NCBI GenBank assembly: GCA_017613375.1
Contig: JAGADZ010000048.1
Location: 1 to 50,196, forward strand
Source of the DNA: Bacteroidales bacterium
GTDB taxonomy: Bacteria; Bacteroidota; Bacteroidia; Bacteroidales; P3
DNA length: 50,196 nucleotides
Direction of reading: 5' to 3'
A program made the translations under genes and the position numbers. Positions within the stretch are counted from its first letter, which is position 1. Every line of letters starts with the position of its first letter. The notes beneath the pieces are model-generated. The model did not search any database. It saw only the letters and a list, made by a program, of their open reading frames with translations, and was not told where the DNA came from. This document shows positions 25,254-34,022 of this stretch, one piece after another.

Positions 25254-26129
25254 ATGAAAGGAATCGTGTTGGCAGGCGGGTCGGGAACCCGCCTGTACCC
25301 CATAACAAAAGGTGTGAGCAAACAATTGCTGCCTATCTATGATAAGCCGATGGTGTATTACCCGATATCGGCTTTGATGCTTGCAGGTATTAGGGATATC
25401 CTTATAATCTCCACACCTTTCGATTTGCCTGCTTTTCAGCGTCTGTTAGGGGATGGGAGTGATTTTGGAGTACGGTTCAGTTATGCCGAGCAGCCCTCGC
25501 CAGATGGCCTTGCACAGGCTTTTATCATCGGTGAGGATTTTATCGGTGACGACAGTGTCTGCCTTGTTTTGGGTGACAACATATTCCAGGGCAACGGCTT
25601 CGGACGTCTCTTGCGAGAGGCTGTCGCTGCAGCGGAACAGGACGGCAAGGCTACTGTCTTCGGATATTGGGTGGCGGATCCTCAGCGTTATGGCGTGGCG
25701 GAATTTGATCACGATGGCAATGTGGTCTCTATTGAGGAAAAACCACAGCAACCAAAATCCAATTATGCCGTTGTGGGCTTGTACTTCTACCCTAACAAGG
25801 TCGTGGATGTGGCTAAGCAGATAAAACCGTCTGCCCGGGGAGAATTGGAGATAACATCCGTCAACCAGGCTTTTCTGAACGACGGTGCGTTGAAGGTAAA
25901 ACTCATGGGCCGTGGATTTGCCTGGCTTGATACCGGGACTCATGACTCTTTGGCGGAGGCTTCAACATTCATTGAAGTGATTGAAAAACGTCAGGGCCTT
26001 AAGATTGCATGTCTTGAAAGCATTGCATATGAGAAGGGTTGGATAAATGATGATGATATCCGTCGCATTGCTGCCCCAATGGCGAAAAACCAATATGGTC
26101 AATATTTACTTTCTTTGCTAAAAAAATAA
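25254..26129 (+). CDS. rfbA: glucose-1-phosphate thymidylyltransferase
   Basis: A 291-residue RmlA, first step of dTDP-L-rhamnose synthesis (dTTP plus glucose-1-phosphate). The signature [20 protein letters not shown] (residues 3-22), [11 protein letters not shown] (29-39) and LGDNIFQG (about 108-115) are all canonical. Its length matches the family. It starts 40 bases after the autokinase and begins an rfbA-rfbC-rfbD-rfbB run with gaps of about 20 bases. Confidence 0.97.
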   Translation: MKGIVLAGGSGTRLYPITKGVSKQLLPIYDKPMVYYPISALMLAGIRDILIISTPFDLPAFQRLLGDGSDFGVRFSYAEQPSPDGLAQAFIIGEDFIGDDSVCLVLGDNIFQGNGFGRLLREAVAAAEQDGKATVFGYWVADPQRYGVAEFDHDGNVVSIEEKPQQPKSNYAVVGLYFYPNKVVDVAKQIKPSARGELEITSVNQAFLNDGALKVKLMGRGFAWLDTGTHDSLAEASTFIEVIEKRQGLKIACLESIAYEKGWINDDDIRRIAAPMAKNQYGQYLLSLLKK

Positions 26130-26151
26130 CTCTTTATTCTTAACAAGTTAA

Positions 26152-26706
26152 ATGCAAATAATCAAAACAGATATAGAAGGGGTGCTGATTGTGGAACCGA
26201 CGGTGTTCGGCGATGCAAGAGGCTATTTCTTCGAGAGTTTCAACGAACGCATGTTCCGTGAACAAACGGGTATGGATGTCCATTTTGTTCAGGACAATGA
26301 ATCGAAGTCACGCTATGGTGTGGTCCGCGGTCTCCATTTCCAACGGCCACCCCATGCACAAAGCAAGCTGGTCCGCGTTGTCAAGGGCGAGGTGCTTGAC
26401 GTGGCAGTCGATATTCGTCGTCAGTCTCCTACATATGGACACTATGTCGCTGTCAGGCTCACGGCGGACAGTCATCGCCAATTCTTCATACCCAAAGGCT
26501 TTGCACATGGGTTCTCTGTATTGAGCGACGAAGTCGTTTTCCAATACAAATGTGATGCCTTTTATGAGCCTTCGTCTGAAGATGCAATAGCTTGGGACGA
26601 TCCGGATTTGGCTATAGACTGGCATGTGCCGGCCGATAAAGTCATTCTCTCTGAAAAGGATAGAAATCACCAAAACTTCAAGAATTTTGACACCCCGTTT
26701 ATATAG
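26152..26706 (+). CDS. rfbC: dTDP-4-dehydrorhamnose 3,5-epimerase
   Basis: A 184-residue RmlC cupin enzyme. GVVRGLHFQRPPHAQSKLVR (about 56-75) carries the catalytic His and the Arg/Lys set; DVAVDIRRQSPTYG (about 82-95) and FIPKGFAHGFSVLSD (about 112-126) complete the family pattern. It converts dTDP-4-keto-6-deoxyglucose to the L-lyxo form in dTDP-rhamnose synthesis. It lies between rfbA and rfbD. Confidence 0.97.
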   Translation: MQIIKTDIEGVLIVEPTVFGDARGYFFESFNERMFREQTGMDVHFVQDNESKSRYGVVRGLHFQRPPHAQSKLVRVVKGEVLDVAVDIRRQSPTYGHYVAVRLTADSHRQFFIPKGFAHGFSVLSDEVVFQYKCDAFYEPSSEDAIAWDDPDLAIDWHVPADKVILSEKDRNHQNFKNFDTPFI

Positions 26707-26724
26707 GGTGAAATAGTAAGGAAA

Positions 26725-27597
26725 ATGAATATCCTGATAACAGGCGCTAACGGTCAACTGGGCAACCACATGAGGTTGTTGGAATCGGAACTGCAACATC
26801 GCTGTTTCTTTACAGATGTTGAAGAACTCGATATTACACGTCGTGAAGAGGTGTTCAATTTTGTATTGCACAATGATGTACAATTGATAATCAATTGTGC
26901 AGCCTATACTAATGTGGACAAGGCCGAGGATGAGGAAGAGGTGGCGGATAGGATAAACAATGACGCGGTAAGGTATCTTGCCGACGTGATGAAGGCTGTC
27001 GGGGGCAGACTGATACATGTTTCTACCGATTATGTTTTCGGTGGAGGACAGCATAACAGACCGTGTCTTGAAGATTTGCCGGCTTGTCCTACAGGGGCCT
27101 ACGGCCGAACAAAACTGCGTGGAGAACAGGCTATTGCTGAGGTTGGATGCCGTCATGTCATTATCCGTACGGGATGGCTTTATAGTGAGTATGGCAAGAA
27201 TTTCGTGAAGACAATGCTTAAGGTCCTTTCAGAAAGACCTGTGTGCAAGGTCGTTTTCGACCAGATTGGAACGCCAACATATGCAGGAGATTTGGCCCGC
27301 GCCATTTGTTCAATAGTTAACAGCGATGGTTTGGGTTCGATTGATGGTATATTTAATTTTAGCGACGAGGGCGTTTGCAGTTGGTATGATTTCGCTGTGG
27401 AGATAGCTCGTCAAGCGTGCATTACAGGATGTGAGGTTTTGCCGTGTCATAGTGATGAATTCCCAAGCAAGGTCGTCAGACCTTCTTATTCAGTACTCGA
27501 CAAGACAAAAATCAAGGAGACGTTCGGATTGACAATACCTCACTGGACAGTGTCTCTGAAACGTTGTCTTGCAGGAATAAAAAATGGTGTTGAATAA
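26725..27597 (+). CDS. rfbD: dTDP-4-dehydrorhamnose reductase
   Basis: A 290-residue RmlD of the extended SDR superfamily. The Rossmann motif TGANGQLGNHM is at residues 6-16, STDYVFGG at about 98-105, and the catalytic Tyr-x3-Lys is YGRTKLRGE (about 126-134). It makes dTDP-L-rhamnose from the 4-keto sugar with NAD(P)H. The start is ATG 26725, after a purine-rich stretch (AAGGAAA). Confidence 0.96.
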   Translation: MNILITGANGQLGNHMRLLESELQHRCFFTDVEELDITRREEVFNFVLHNDVQLIINCAAYTNVDKAEDEEEVADRINNDAVRYLADVMKAVGGRLIHVSTDYVFGGGQHNRPCLEDLPACPTGAYGRTKLRGEQAIAEVGCRHVIIRTGWLYSEYGKNFVKTMLKVLSERPVCKVVFDQIGTPTYAGDLARAICSIVNSDGLGSIDGIFNFSDEGVCSWYDFAVEIARQACITGCEVLPCHSDEFPSKVVRPSYSVLDKTKIKETFGLTIPHWTVSLKRCLAGIKNGVE

Positions 27598-27615
27598 CTA
27601 AAAACAAAAGAGAAT

Positions 27616-28746
27616 ATGAACATTATCATCACAGGAGGTGCAGGATTCATTGGCACCCATGTAGTAAGACTTTTTGTTAATAAATATCCCGATTACCATA
27701 TCTTTAATGTGGATAAACTAACCTATGCGGGTAATCTGGCCAATCTAAAAGATGTGGAATCCAAACCAAACTATACTTTCGTAAAGGCGGATGTATGCGA
27801 TTTCGACACCATCTTTGCCCTTATGCAGAAAGAACATATTGACGGTGTCATCCATCTTGCTGCAGAGAGCCATGTTGACCGCAGCATCAAGGACCCGTTT
27901 ACATTTGCACGTACCAATGTCATGGGAACACTTTCCATGCTGCAGGCTGCAAAACTATATTGGGAATCTCTTCCGGAGAAATTTGAGGGTAAACGGTTTT
28001 ATCATATCTCCACCGACGAGGTGTATGGTGCATTGGAACTTACCCATCCGGAAGGAGTCAAACCGCCATTCTCCACCAAGGCTTCTTCAGGAGAACACCA
28101 CCTTGCTTACGGCGAAAAATTCTTTACCGAGGATTTGAAATATATGCCTCACAGCCCTTATTCGGCGTCGAAGGCAGGCAGCGACCATTTTGTCCGCGCT
28201 TTCCATGACACCTATGGAATGCCGACTATCGTTACCAACTGCTCTAACAACTATGGCCCGTATCAATTCCCCGAAAAGCTTATTCCGTTATTCATAAACA
28301 ATATCCGTCATCGCCGTCCTCTGCCGGTATATGGCAAGGGCGAGAATGTCAGGGACTGGCTGTTCGTAGAGGATCATGCACGTGCCATTGATTTGATTTT
28401 CCATAAAGGCAAGATTGCCGACACCTACAATATCGGAGGCTTCAACGAGTGGAAGAACATCGACCTTATCAAGGTCTTGATAAATACGGTTGACCGTCTG
28501 CTCGGCCGTCCCGAAGGTGCAGACATGGATCTGATAACGTATGTGACAGACCGTGCAGGCCACGATATGCGCTATGCGATTGACAGTACTAAACTGCAAC
28601 GTGAATTGGGATGGGAACCCAGCCTGCAGTTCGAAGAGGGCATCGAGAAGACTGTCCGTTGGTATCTTGACAATCAAGAATGGATGGACAATATCACGAG
28701 CGGCGATTATGAGAAGTATTATGAATCGATGTATGCAAATAGATAA
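27616..28746 (+). CDS. rfbB: dTDP-glucose 4,6-dehydratase
   Basis: A 376-residue RmlB. GGAGFIGTHVV (residues 7-17) is the NAD-binding motif, HLAAESHVDRSI (about 80-91) is family specific, STDEVYGAL (about 131-139) has the active-site Thr-Asp-Glu, and YSASKAGSDH (about 182-191) is the Tyr-x3-Lys pair. It converts dTDP-glucose to the 4-keto-6-deoxy intermediate. With rfbA, rfbC and rfbD it completes dTDP-L-rhamnose synthesis within one operon. Confidence 0.97.
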   Translation: MNIIITGGAGFIGTHVVRLFVNKYPDYHIFNVDKLTYAGNLANLKDVESKPNYTFVKADVCDFDTIFALMQKEHIDGVIHLAAESHVDRSIKDPFTFARTNVMGTLSMLQAAKLYWESLPEKFEGKRFYHISTDEVYGALELTHPEGVKPPFSTKASSGEHHLAYGEKFFTEDLKYMPHSPYSASKAGSDHFVRAFHDTYGMPTIVTNCSNNYGPYQFPEKLIPLFINNIRHRRPLPVYGKGENVRDWLFVEDHARAIDLIFHKGKIADTYNIGGFNEWKNIDLIKVLINTVDRLLGRPEGADMDLITYVTDRAGHDMRYAIDSTKLQRELGWEPSLQFEEGIEKTVRWYLDNQEWMDNITSGDYEKYYESMYANR

Positions 28747-28775
28747 CAACTAATACTCTGAATGTTAACAATTTA

Positions 28776-28783
28776 CCCCCCCC
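28776..28783 (+). repeat. C8 homopolymer tract in intergenic gap
   Basis: A run of eight C in the 107-base gap between rfbB and the WecA-like gene, otherwise A/T-rich. It lies about 70 bases before the chosen start of the next gene. Such tracts can slip during replication, but this one is outside any coding frame I support. Confidence 0.7.
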
Positions 28784-28853
28784 GCTCGGTTCTGTTATGT
28801 CGATTTTCTTGGAAAGTCGTCGCTTCTTATTTGTTAATCTTTTGGAAGTTCAT

Positions 28854-30047
28854 ATGGAGACTATTATGTCCACAGAAACGTTATTCTTGTTAAGTGCTTT
28901 GATTCCGGTTGTTCTGATGCCGTTCATTATGCCTATGGTGGCGATGATGGCGAGACGCAAGAACATTACCGACAACCCAAATGCACGCAAGCTTCAGAAA
29001 CAACCTGTCATGGTGTTGGGTGGAATGGTGATTATCTCGGTGTTGTGTGTAACGTTGATGTTTGTCAATATGTTTTATAACCTCAGTAATTTGTTCACAC
29101 CGTTATGTGTCATGATTATATTCTTCATTTTTGGTTTGCTTGATGATGCTATCGGGTTGAATTACAAGGTTAAACTATATATGCAGATATTGTTGATCAT
29201 GATGCTGTTTTTCTGTGGAGAGTATCGTGCCCATGGTTTCTTTGGAGTTTTTGGAGTTTCCAGTTTAAACACTACGTTATCGTTCTTACTCACACTATTT
29301 GTCGGACTGCTCTATGTCAACGCCATAAACTTCATCGATGGCATTGACGGTTTGGCATCAGCTGTCGGAGTCCTTAGCTCTATCATGCTTTTCAAGTGGA
29401 ATCAATTGCTTGGCTTGACTGAAATGGCATTCTTTTCTTGTGCCATGGCAGGCATCTTTGCTGTGTTTTTCCTCTTTAACGTCTTTTCTTCCAAGTATAA
29501 AATGTACATGGGCGATTCGGGTTCGTTGGTTCTGGGTTTTTTCATTTTCATTTCGATATGCCCTCATGGCATAAAAGTGGATGCGGAATCCTCTCTTGTT
29601 TTAAAATATGCTTTTTCGTATTTATTTGCAACTTTTTCAGTGCCAGTATTTGATATATTCCGTGTCGTGATTTTCCGTGTCCTCAACGGGAAATCTCCTT
29701 TTGAACCGGACCGTACCCATCTGCATCATGTCATTGTCGATATGGGCGTCACACATTTCCTTGCGACAACAATTATCATTTTTTTCAATCTTTGTGTTTT
29801 GCTTGTATGGTTCATCACGGCAAAAGCAGGGATGTCGCTTGAATGGCAATTTCTCGTTGTTGTCCTGACGGCTATAACTTTTATTTGGGGCTCTTATTTC
29901 CTGATAACATACAATAGAGACCATAATCCTGAGAGATACGGCAGATGGAAGGCTGCCTTTGAACTGTATTCGTCTAAAACGGAGAATGCACATGAATCTG
30001 TTCGTTACGTGATAGACAAGAGTATTAGAATTAGAAGAAATAAATAA
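28854..30047 (+). CDS. MraY/WecA-family polyprenyl-phosphate sugar-1-phosphate transferase
   Basis: A 397-residue membrane enzyme with about ten to eleven helices. The family motifs are present: DDAIGL (about 98-103), NAINFIDGIDGLAS (about 159-172), GDSGSLVLG (about 220-228) and the His-rich RTHLHHVI (about 284-291). WecA/TagO enzymes start polymer synthesis by moving a HexNAc-1-phosphate from its UDP-sugar to undecaprenyl phosphate. The frame is open from 28797, but the ATG at 28854 is preceded by GGAAG at a good distance and gives the family N-terminus, so it is chosen; ATG 28866 is also possible. It is probably the initiating transferase of this operon. Confidence 0.9.
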   Translation: METIMSTETLFLLSALIPVVLMPFIMPMVAMMARRKNITDNPNARKLQKQPVMVLGGMVIISVLCVTLMFVNMFYNLSNLFTPLCVMIIFFIFGLLDDAIGLNYKVKLYMQILLIMMLFFCGEYRAHGFFGVFGVSSLNTTLSFLLTLFVGLLYVNAINFIDGIDGLASAVGVLSSIMLFKWNQLLGLTEMAFFSCAMAGIFAVFFLFNVFSSKYKMYMGDSGSLVLGFFIFISICPHGIKVDAESSLVLKYAFSYLFATFSVPVFDIFRVVIFRVLNGKSPFEPDRTHLHHVIVDMGVTHFLATTIIIFFNLCVLLVWFITAKAGMSLEWQFLVVVLTAITFIWGSYFLITYNRDHNPERYGRWKAAFELYSSKTENAHESVRYVIDKSIRIRRNK

Positions 30048-30049
30048 CA

Positions 30050-31021
30050 GTGAAGAACTTTGCTATCATCGGTGTGGGAGGCTATGTGGCCCCGCGGCAT
30101 ATCAAAGCGATAAAAGATACAGGTAATCGCTTGCTTTCTGCTTATGACCGTTGTGACAGTGTGGGAATACTTGACTCTTTTTTCCCGGAGACGGCTTTCT
30201 TCACGGAACAAGAGCTCTTCGACCGTCACAACAGCCGCTTAAAAGAAAGGGGTGACGCAATAGATTATGTCTCTGTATGTACGCCGAATTACCTTCATGA
30301 TGCACACACTCGCTACGGTTTACGCCTGGGCGCTGATGTTATTTGTGAGAAGCCTGTGGTGCTCAACCCATGGAATATTGATGCACTTGAAAATGTGGAA
30401 CGTGAAACGGGACACAAAGCGTATACCATCCTTCAGCTTAGACTTCACCCATCGGTAAAAGCTTTGAAAGCCATGGTGGATTCTGAACCTGATGACAAGA
30501 TTTATGATGTTGATTTGGTCTATATCACTTCACGCGGAAATTGGTACTATGCTTCCTGGAAGGGCGATGTACACAAGAGCGGCGGCGTGGCTACCAATAT
30601 TGGAGTGCATTTCTATGATATGCTTACCTGGATTTTTGGCGACGTGAAAAATAGCGTTGTACATGTGGCATCCCATGACCGTGTGGCAGGTATGCTTGAA
30701 TTGAAACGTGCAAGGGTTCGCTATTTCCTCAGTATTAATGCCGACCATCTTCCTGAAGGGGCTCGCAGACAGGGCATGCGAACATGGCGTATGCTACAAC
30801 TTGACGGCAAGGAATATGAATTCAGCAATGGATTTACCGAACTGCATACGGAAAGCTATGACGCTATATTGTCGGGTCGTGGTTTCTCTATTTCCGAAGC
30901 ACGTAAGTGCATCCAGATAGTTCATGACATACGTAACGCAGTGCCAATAGGTTTGAAAGGCGATTATCATCCGATGGCTAAATATCCTTTAACACCTCAT
31001 CCCTTTGGTTGGGACAAATAA
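30050..31021 (+). CDS. wbpB: Gfo/Idh/MocA oxidoreductase, WbpB/WlbA type
   Basis: A 323-residue NAD-dependent dehydrogenase. IGVGGYVAPRHIKAIKDTG (residues 7-25) is the Rossmann motif typical of WlbA, and CEKPVVLNPWNID (about 98-110) contains the EKP motif. In the Wbp pathway it oxidises the 3-position of UDP-N-acetylglucosaminuronic acid so that an amino group can be added. The start is a GTG at 30050, right after the WecA-like stop (TAA at 30045-30047). The assignment is strengthened by the next three genes, which supply every other step of the pathway. Confidence 0.88.
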   Translation: MKNFAIIGVGGYVAPRHIKAIKDTGNRLLSAYDRCDSVGILDSFFPETAFFTEQELFDRHNSRLKERGDAIDYVSVCTPNYLHDAHTRYGLRLGADVICEKPVVLNPWNIDALENVERETGHKAYTILQLRLHPSVKALKAMVDSEPDDKIYDVDLVYITSRGNWYYASWKGDVHKSGGVATNIGVHFYDMLTWIFGDVKNSVVHVASHDRVAGMLELKRARVRYFLSINADHLPEGARRQGMRTWRMLQLDGKEYEFSNGFTELHTESYDAILSGRGFSISEARKCIQIVHDIRNAVPIGLKGDYHPMAKYPLTPHPFGWDK

Positions 31022-31030
31022 AACGAGAAA

Positions 31031-31591
31031 ATGACAGATCAGGCATATATACACGAATCTTCCTATGTTGACGATGACGCCGTGATCGGTGCCCGCACGA
31101 AAGTATGGCATTTTTGTCATATTCAGAGGGGAGCCATAATAGGCAGTGACTGTTCATTGGGCCAAAATGTCAACGTTGGTCCCGGTGTTGTTATTGGGAA
31201 CGGGGTGAGGATACAAAACAATGTGTCTGTATATGAAGGTGTGATTTTGGAGGACAATGTGTTTTGCGGTCCGAGCTGTGTTTTTACCAATGTCGCCACT
31301 CCGAGGGCTAATTTCCCGGTGCATGGCGAGTATGCAAAGACTCGAATATGCGAAGGTGCCTCTCTTGGTGCAAACAGCACTGTGGTATGTGGTCATACTG
31401 TAGGCCGCTGTGCAATGGTTGCGGCAGGTGCTGTGGTGACACACGATGTGCCGGATTATGCTCTTGTCGCAGGTGTCCCTGCAAGGCAGATCGGATGGGT
31501 TTGTGAATGCGGTTGTCGTCTCGACAACTCTTTGGATTGCCGTTGCGGTCGTAGATATGAATTGAAAGAAGACAGATTGATACAATTATAA
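31031..31591 (+). CDS. wbpD: hexapeptide N-acetyltransferase, WbpD/WlbB type
   Basis: A 186-residue left-handed beta-helix acyltransferase. Hexapeptide repeats run from about residue 12 to 140 (for example [20 protein letters not shown]). The family's [17 protein letters not shown] loop is at about 85-97, and a short cysteine-rich tail ([16 protein letters not shown], about 158-173) probably binds zinc. It would acetylate the 3-amino group of UDP-2-acetamido-3-amino-glucuronic acid. It sits between the oxidoreductase and the aminotransferase of the same pathway, 9 and 5 bases away. Confidence 0.9.
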   Translation: MTDQAYIHESSYVDDDAVIGARTKVWHFCHIQRGAIIGSDCSLGQNVNVGPGVVIGNGVRIQNNVSVYEGVILEDNVFCGPSCVFTNVATPRANFPVHGEYAKTRICEGASLGANSTVVCGHTVGRCAMVAAGAVVTHDVPDYALVAGVPARQIGWVCECGCRLDNSLDCRCGRRYELKEDRLIQL

Positions 31592-31596
31592 ATAAT

Positions 31597-32694
31597 ATGA
31601 TACAGTTGCGCGATTTGAAAAGACAGTATGAGGCGTTGAGGCCTCAGATGGAGGAGGCTCTGCTTGGCACCGCCGCTTCGGGCAGCTATATCATGGGTGA
31701 CGCTGTTACAGGTCTTGAACGGCAGTTGGCGGAGTATGTGGGTACTAAACATTGTGTCTCGTGTGCAAGCGGGACGGATGCCCTGCGGATGGCTCTTATG
31801 GCTCTTGGAATCGGCCAAGGGAATGCTGTGTTCGTGCCGGACTTCACTTTCTTCGCCACAGCGGAGGTTGTTGCTCTTCAGGGAGCAATACCGGTCTTTG
31901 TCGATGTGAGACGGGACAGTTATAATATTGACGTTGATGACCTGAACGCAAAATATCAATATGTCGTTGGACACACTGACCTTCGTCCTATGGCAGTTAT
32001 CGCTGTCGACCTTTTTGGGTTGCCGGCTGATTATAACAGACTTTGTCCTCTGTGTGAGTCTCTTGGATTGAAGCTGATAGAGGACGGTGCACAGGGATTT
32101 GGCGGTGCGATAGGAAACAAGAGGGCTTGCTCGTTTGGCGATATCGGCACTACCTCTTTCTTCCCCTCGAAACCATTGGGGTGTTATGGGGACGGAGGTG
32201 CCCTGTTCACGAATGACGACGACTTGGCGGAGATTGTTAAATCATTGCGTATGCATGGCAAGGGTGTGGACAAATACGACAATGTGCGTGTCGGTTTCAA
32301 TTCACGGCTGGATACAGTCCAGGCTGCGGTTTTGCAGGTCAAGTTGCTCCATTTTGAAGAGGAACTTAAGGCTGTAAATAGAGTCGCCGACAGATACAAT
32401 GAGCTGCTGCACGATAAGGTGACAGTCCCGTCTGTGCCGCAGGGTATGCTCTCGTCATGGGCTCAATATACAATTCAATGCACTGACCGTGACACTCTTC
32501 AGGCTCGCCTTAAGTCTGCGGGTATCTCTTCGGCGGTCTACTATCCTCGTACAATGAGCCGTCAGACGGCATTTGCTTCATATTCCCAAAAACCGTCTCC
32601 TGTGGCTGACGACCTTACTAAAAAGGTACTCTCGCTTCCTATGCATCCATATATTACTGATGAAGAAATAGAAATGATTGTTGCTGCGATATGA
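31597..32694 (+). CDS. wbpE: DegT/DnrJ/EryC1 aminotransferase, WbpE/WlbC type
   Basis: A 365-residue PLP-dependent sugar aminotransferase. CASGTDALRMAL (about 54-65) binds the cofactor phosphate, EDGAQGFGG (about 162-170) includes the Asp that pairs with the PLP nitrogen, and SFFPSKPLGCYGDGG (about 188-202) has the Schiff-base Lys. It would convert the 3-keto sugar made by the WbpB-type enzyme into the 3-amino sugar, with glutamate as donor. Its stop overlaps the start of the next gene (ATGA), showing tight coupling. Confidence 0.92.
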   Translation: MIQLRDLKRQYEALRPQMEEALLGTAASGSYIMGDAVTGLERQLAEYVGTKHCVSCASGTDALRMALMALGIGQGNAVFVPDFTFFATAEVVALQGAIPVFVDVRRDSYNIDVDDLNAKYQYVVGHTDLRPMAVIAVDLFGLPADYNRLCPLCESLGLKLIEDGAQGFGGAIGNKRACSFGDIGTTSFFPSKPLGCYGDGGALFTNDDDLAEIVKSLRMHGKGVDKYDNVRVGFNSRLDTVQAAVLQVKLLHFEEELKAVNRVADRYNELLHDKVTVPSVPQGMLSSWAQYTIQCTDRDTLQARLKSAGISSAVYYPRTMSRQTAFASYSQKPSPVADDLTKKVLSLPMHPYITDEEIEMIVAAI

Positions 32695-33977
32695 TGGTTT
32701 TGAAAAACATACAGGTGTGCGTTGTCGGTCTTGGCTATGTCGGACTCCCCTTGGCTCGTCTTTTTTCCACACGGTATCATACTGTCGGTTTCGATTGCAA
32801 TACATCGCGTATTGATGCTCTGAAAGCAGGTCATGACAGCACAGGGGAGTTGTCTGACGAGCAAGTCCATGAAACTTTGAATAACGGCCTGTGCTTGATT
32901 TCTGAGCTTTCCCAGCTAAACAAAACGAGTCTCCATACTGTTTTTATTATTGCTGTGCCAACACCTGTGGACTGTGATAACCGACCGGATTTAAAACCTC
33001 TGCTTGAGGCTTCTCGAATGGTTGGCGCGGTCCTCGGAAAAGGTGATTATGTGGTTTATGAATCCACTGTCTATCCTGGCGTTACCGAAGAGGAATGTGT
33101 GCCTATGCTTGTTGATGCGTCGGGACTGAGATACAATGAAGATTTCTTTGTCGGATATAGTCCTGAAAGAATCAATCCGGGAGATAAGGAGCATACGGTT
33201 GAGACTATATGCAAGGTAACATCGGGCTCTACGGCCGAGGCAGCGGAGATAATTGATGCTTTGTATTGTTCCGTTCTGAAAAATGGTACGCACCGTGCCC
33301 CGTCGATACGCGTGGCGGAGGCGTCCAAGATAGTTGAGAACTGTCAGCGCGATGTCAATATTGCTTTTATGAATGAACTTGCAAAGATTTTTGGAGCCAT
33401 GAATATTGACACGGGCGACGTGCTTGATGCCGCAGCATCGAAATGGAATTTCATTCGTATGAAACCAGGCCTCGTGGGCGGTCATTGTATTGGCGTCGAT
33501 CCCTACTATCTTATAGAAAAGGCTCAGGTGTACGGGGTGCTGCCTCGTGTCATGTACAATGCCCGCCGACTGAATGACGGTATGGGTGACTATGTGGCTC
33601 AGCAACTTGTCAAACAGATGAATCTTAAAGGTCTACGTGTCAAGGATGCCAGAATTCTGATTCTCGGGTTCTCTTTTAAGGAGAATTGCCCTGATACCCG
33701 CAATACTAAGGTTGCAGATATTTATCACACTTTAGTACAATATACAGACCGTATTACAGTGTGCGACCCGAATGTTGATATTGAAAGGGTGTATGATGAG
33801 TATGGTATTAAGGTGGTGGCTCGTTTGAAGGATGACGATGTTTTTGATGCCGCCGTTCTTTCTGTCGCACATGTGGCTTTTGCCGACTTGGATATTAGAA
33901 AATATGTACCCGAGCCCGGAGTTGTCTATGATGTGAAGGGATTCCTCCCAAGGGAGGTTGTGACAGCGAGACTGTAG
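32691..33977 (+). CDS. wbpA: UDP-N-acetylglucosamine 6-dehydrogenase (WbpA type)
   Basis: A 428-residue nucleotide-sugar dehydrogenase. VVGLGYVGLPLARLFS (about 12-27) binds NAD, YESTVYPGVTEEEC (about 123-136) and GYSPERINPGD (about 154-164) are family motifs, and GLVGGHCIGVDPYYL (about 259-273) holds the catalytic Cys. It oxidises C6 of UDP-GlcNAc (or a related UDP-HexNAc) to the uronic acid, the first Wbp step. Substrate choice is inferred from the neighbouring genes. A second ATG at 32694 is an equally possible start. Confidence 0.92.
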   Translation: MMVLKNIQVCVVGLGYVGLPLARLFSTRYHTVGFDCNTSRIDALKAGHDSTGELSDEQVHETLNNGLCLISELSQLNKTSLHTVFIIAVPTPVDCDNRPDLKPLLEASRMVGAVLGKGDYVVYESTVYPGVTEEECVPMLVDASGLRYNEDFFVGYSPERINPGDKEHTVETICKVTSGSTAEAAEIIDALYCSVLKNGTHRAPSIRVAEASKIVENCQRDVNIAFMNELAKIFGAMNIDTGDVLDAAASKWNFIRMKPGLVGGHCIGVDPYYLIEKAQVYGVLPRVMYNARRLNDGMGDYVAQQLVKQMNLKGLRVKDARILILGFSFKENCPDTRNTKVADIYHTLVQYTDRITVCDPNVDIERVYDEYGIKVVARLKDDDVFDAAVLSVAHVAFADLDIRKYVPEPGVVYDVKGFLPREVVTARL

Positions 33978-34022
33978 ATAAGAAATGATTGAATTATAAG
34001 ATAATAAATAAAATACAATAAT

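Noticed and set aside
25005..25325. Repetitive open frames rich in Thr-Val-Ala-Ile or His-Ser-Arg-Asn opposite or beside the autokinase tail
   Set aside because: They are other-frame readings of the 12-base Gly-Tyr repeat.
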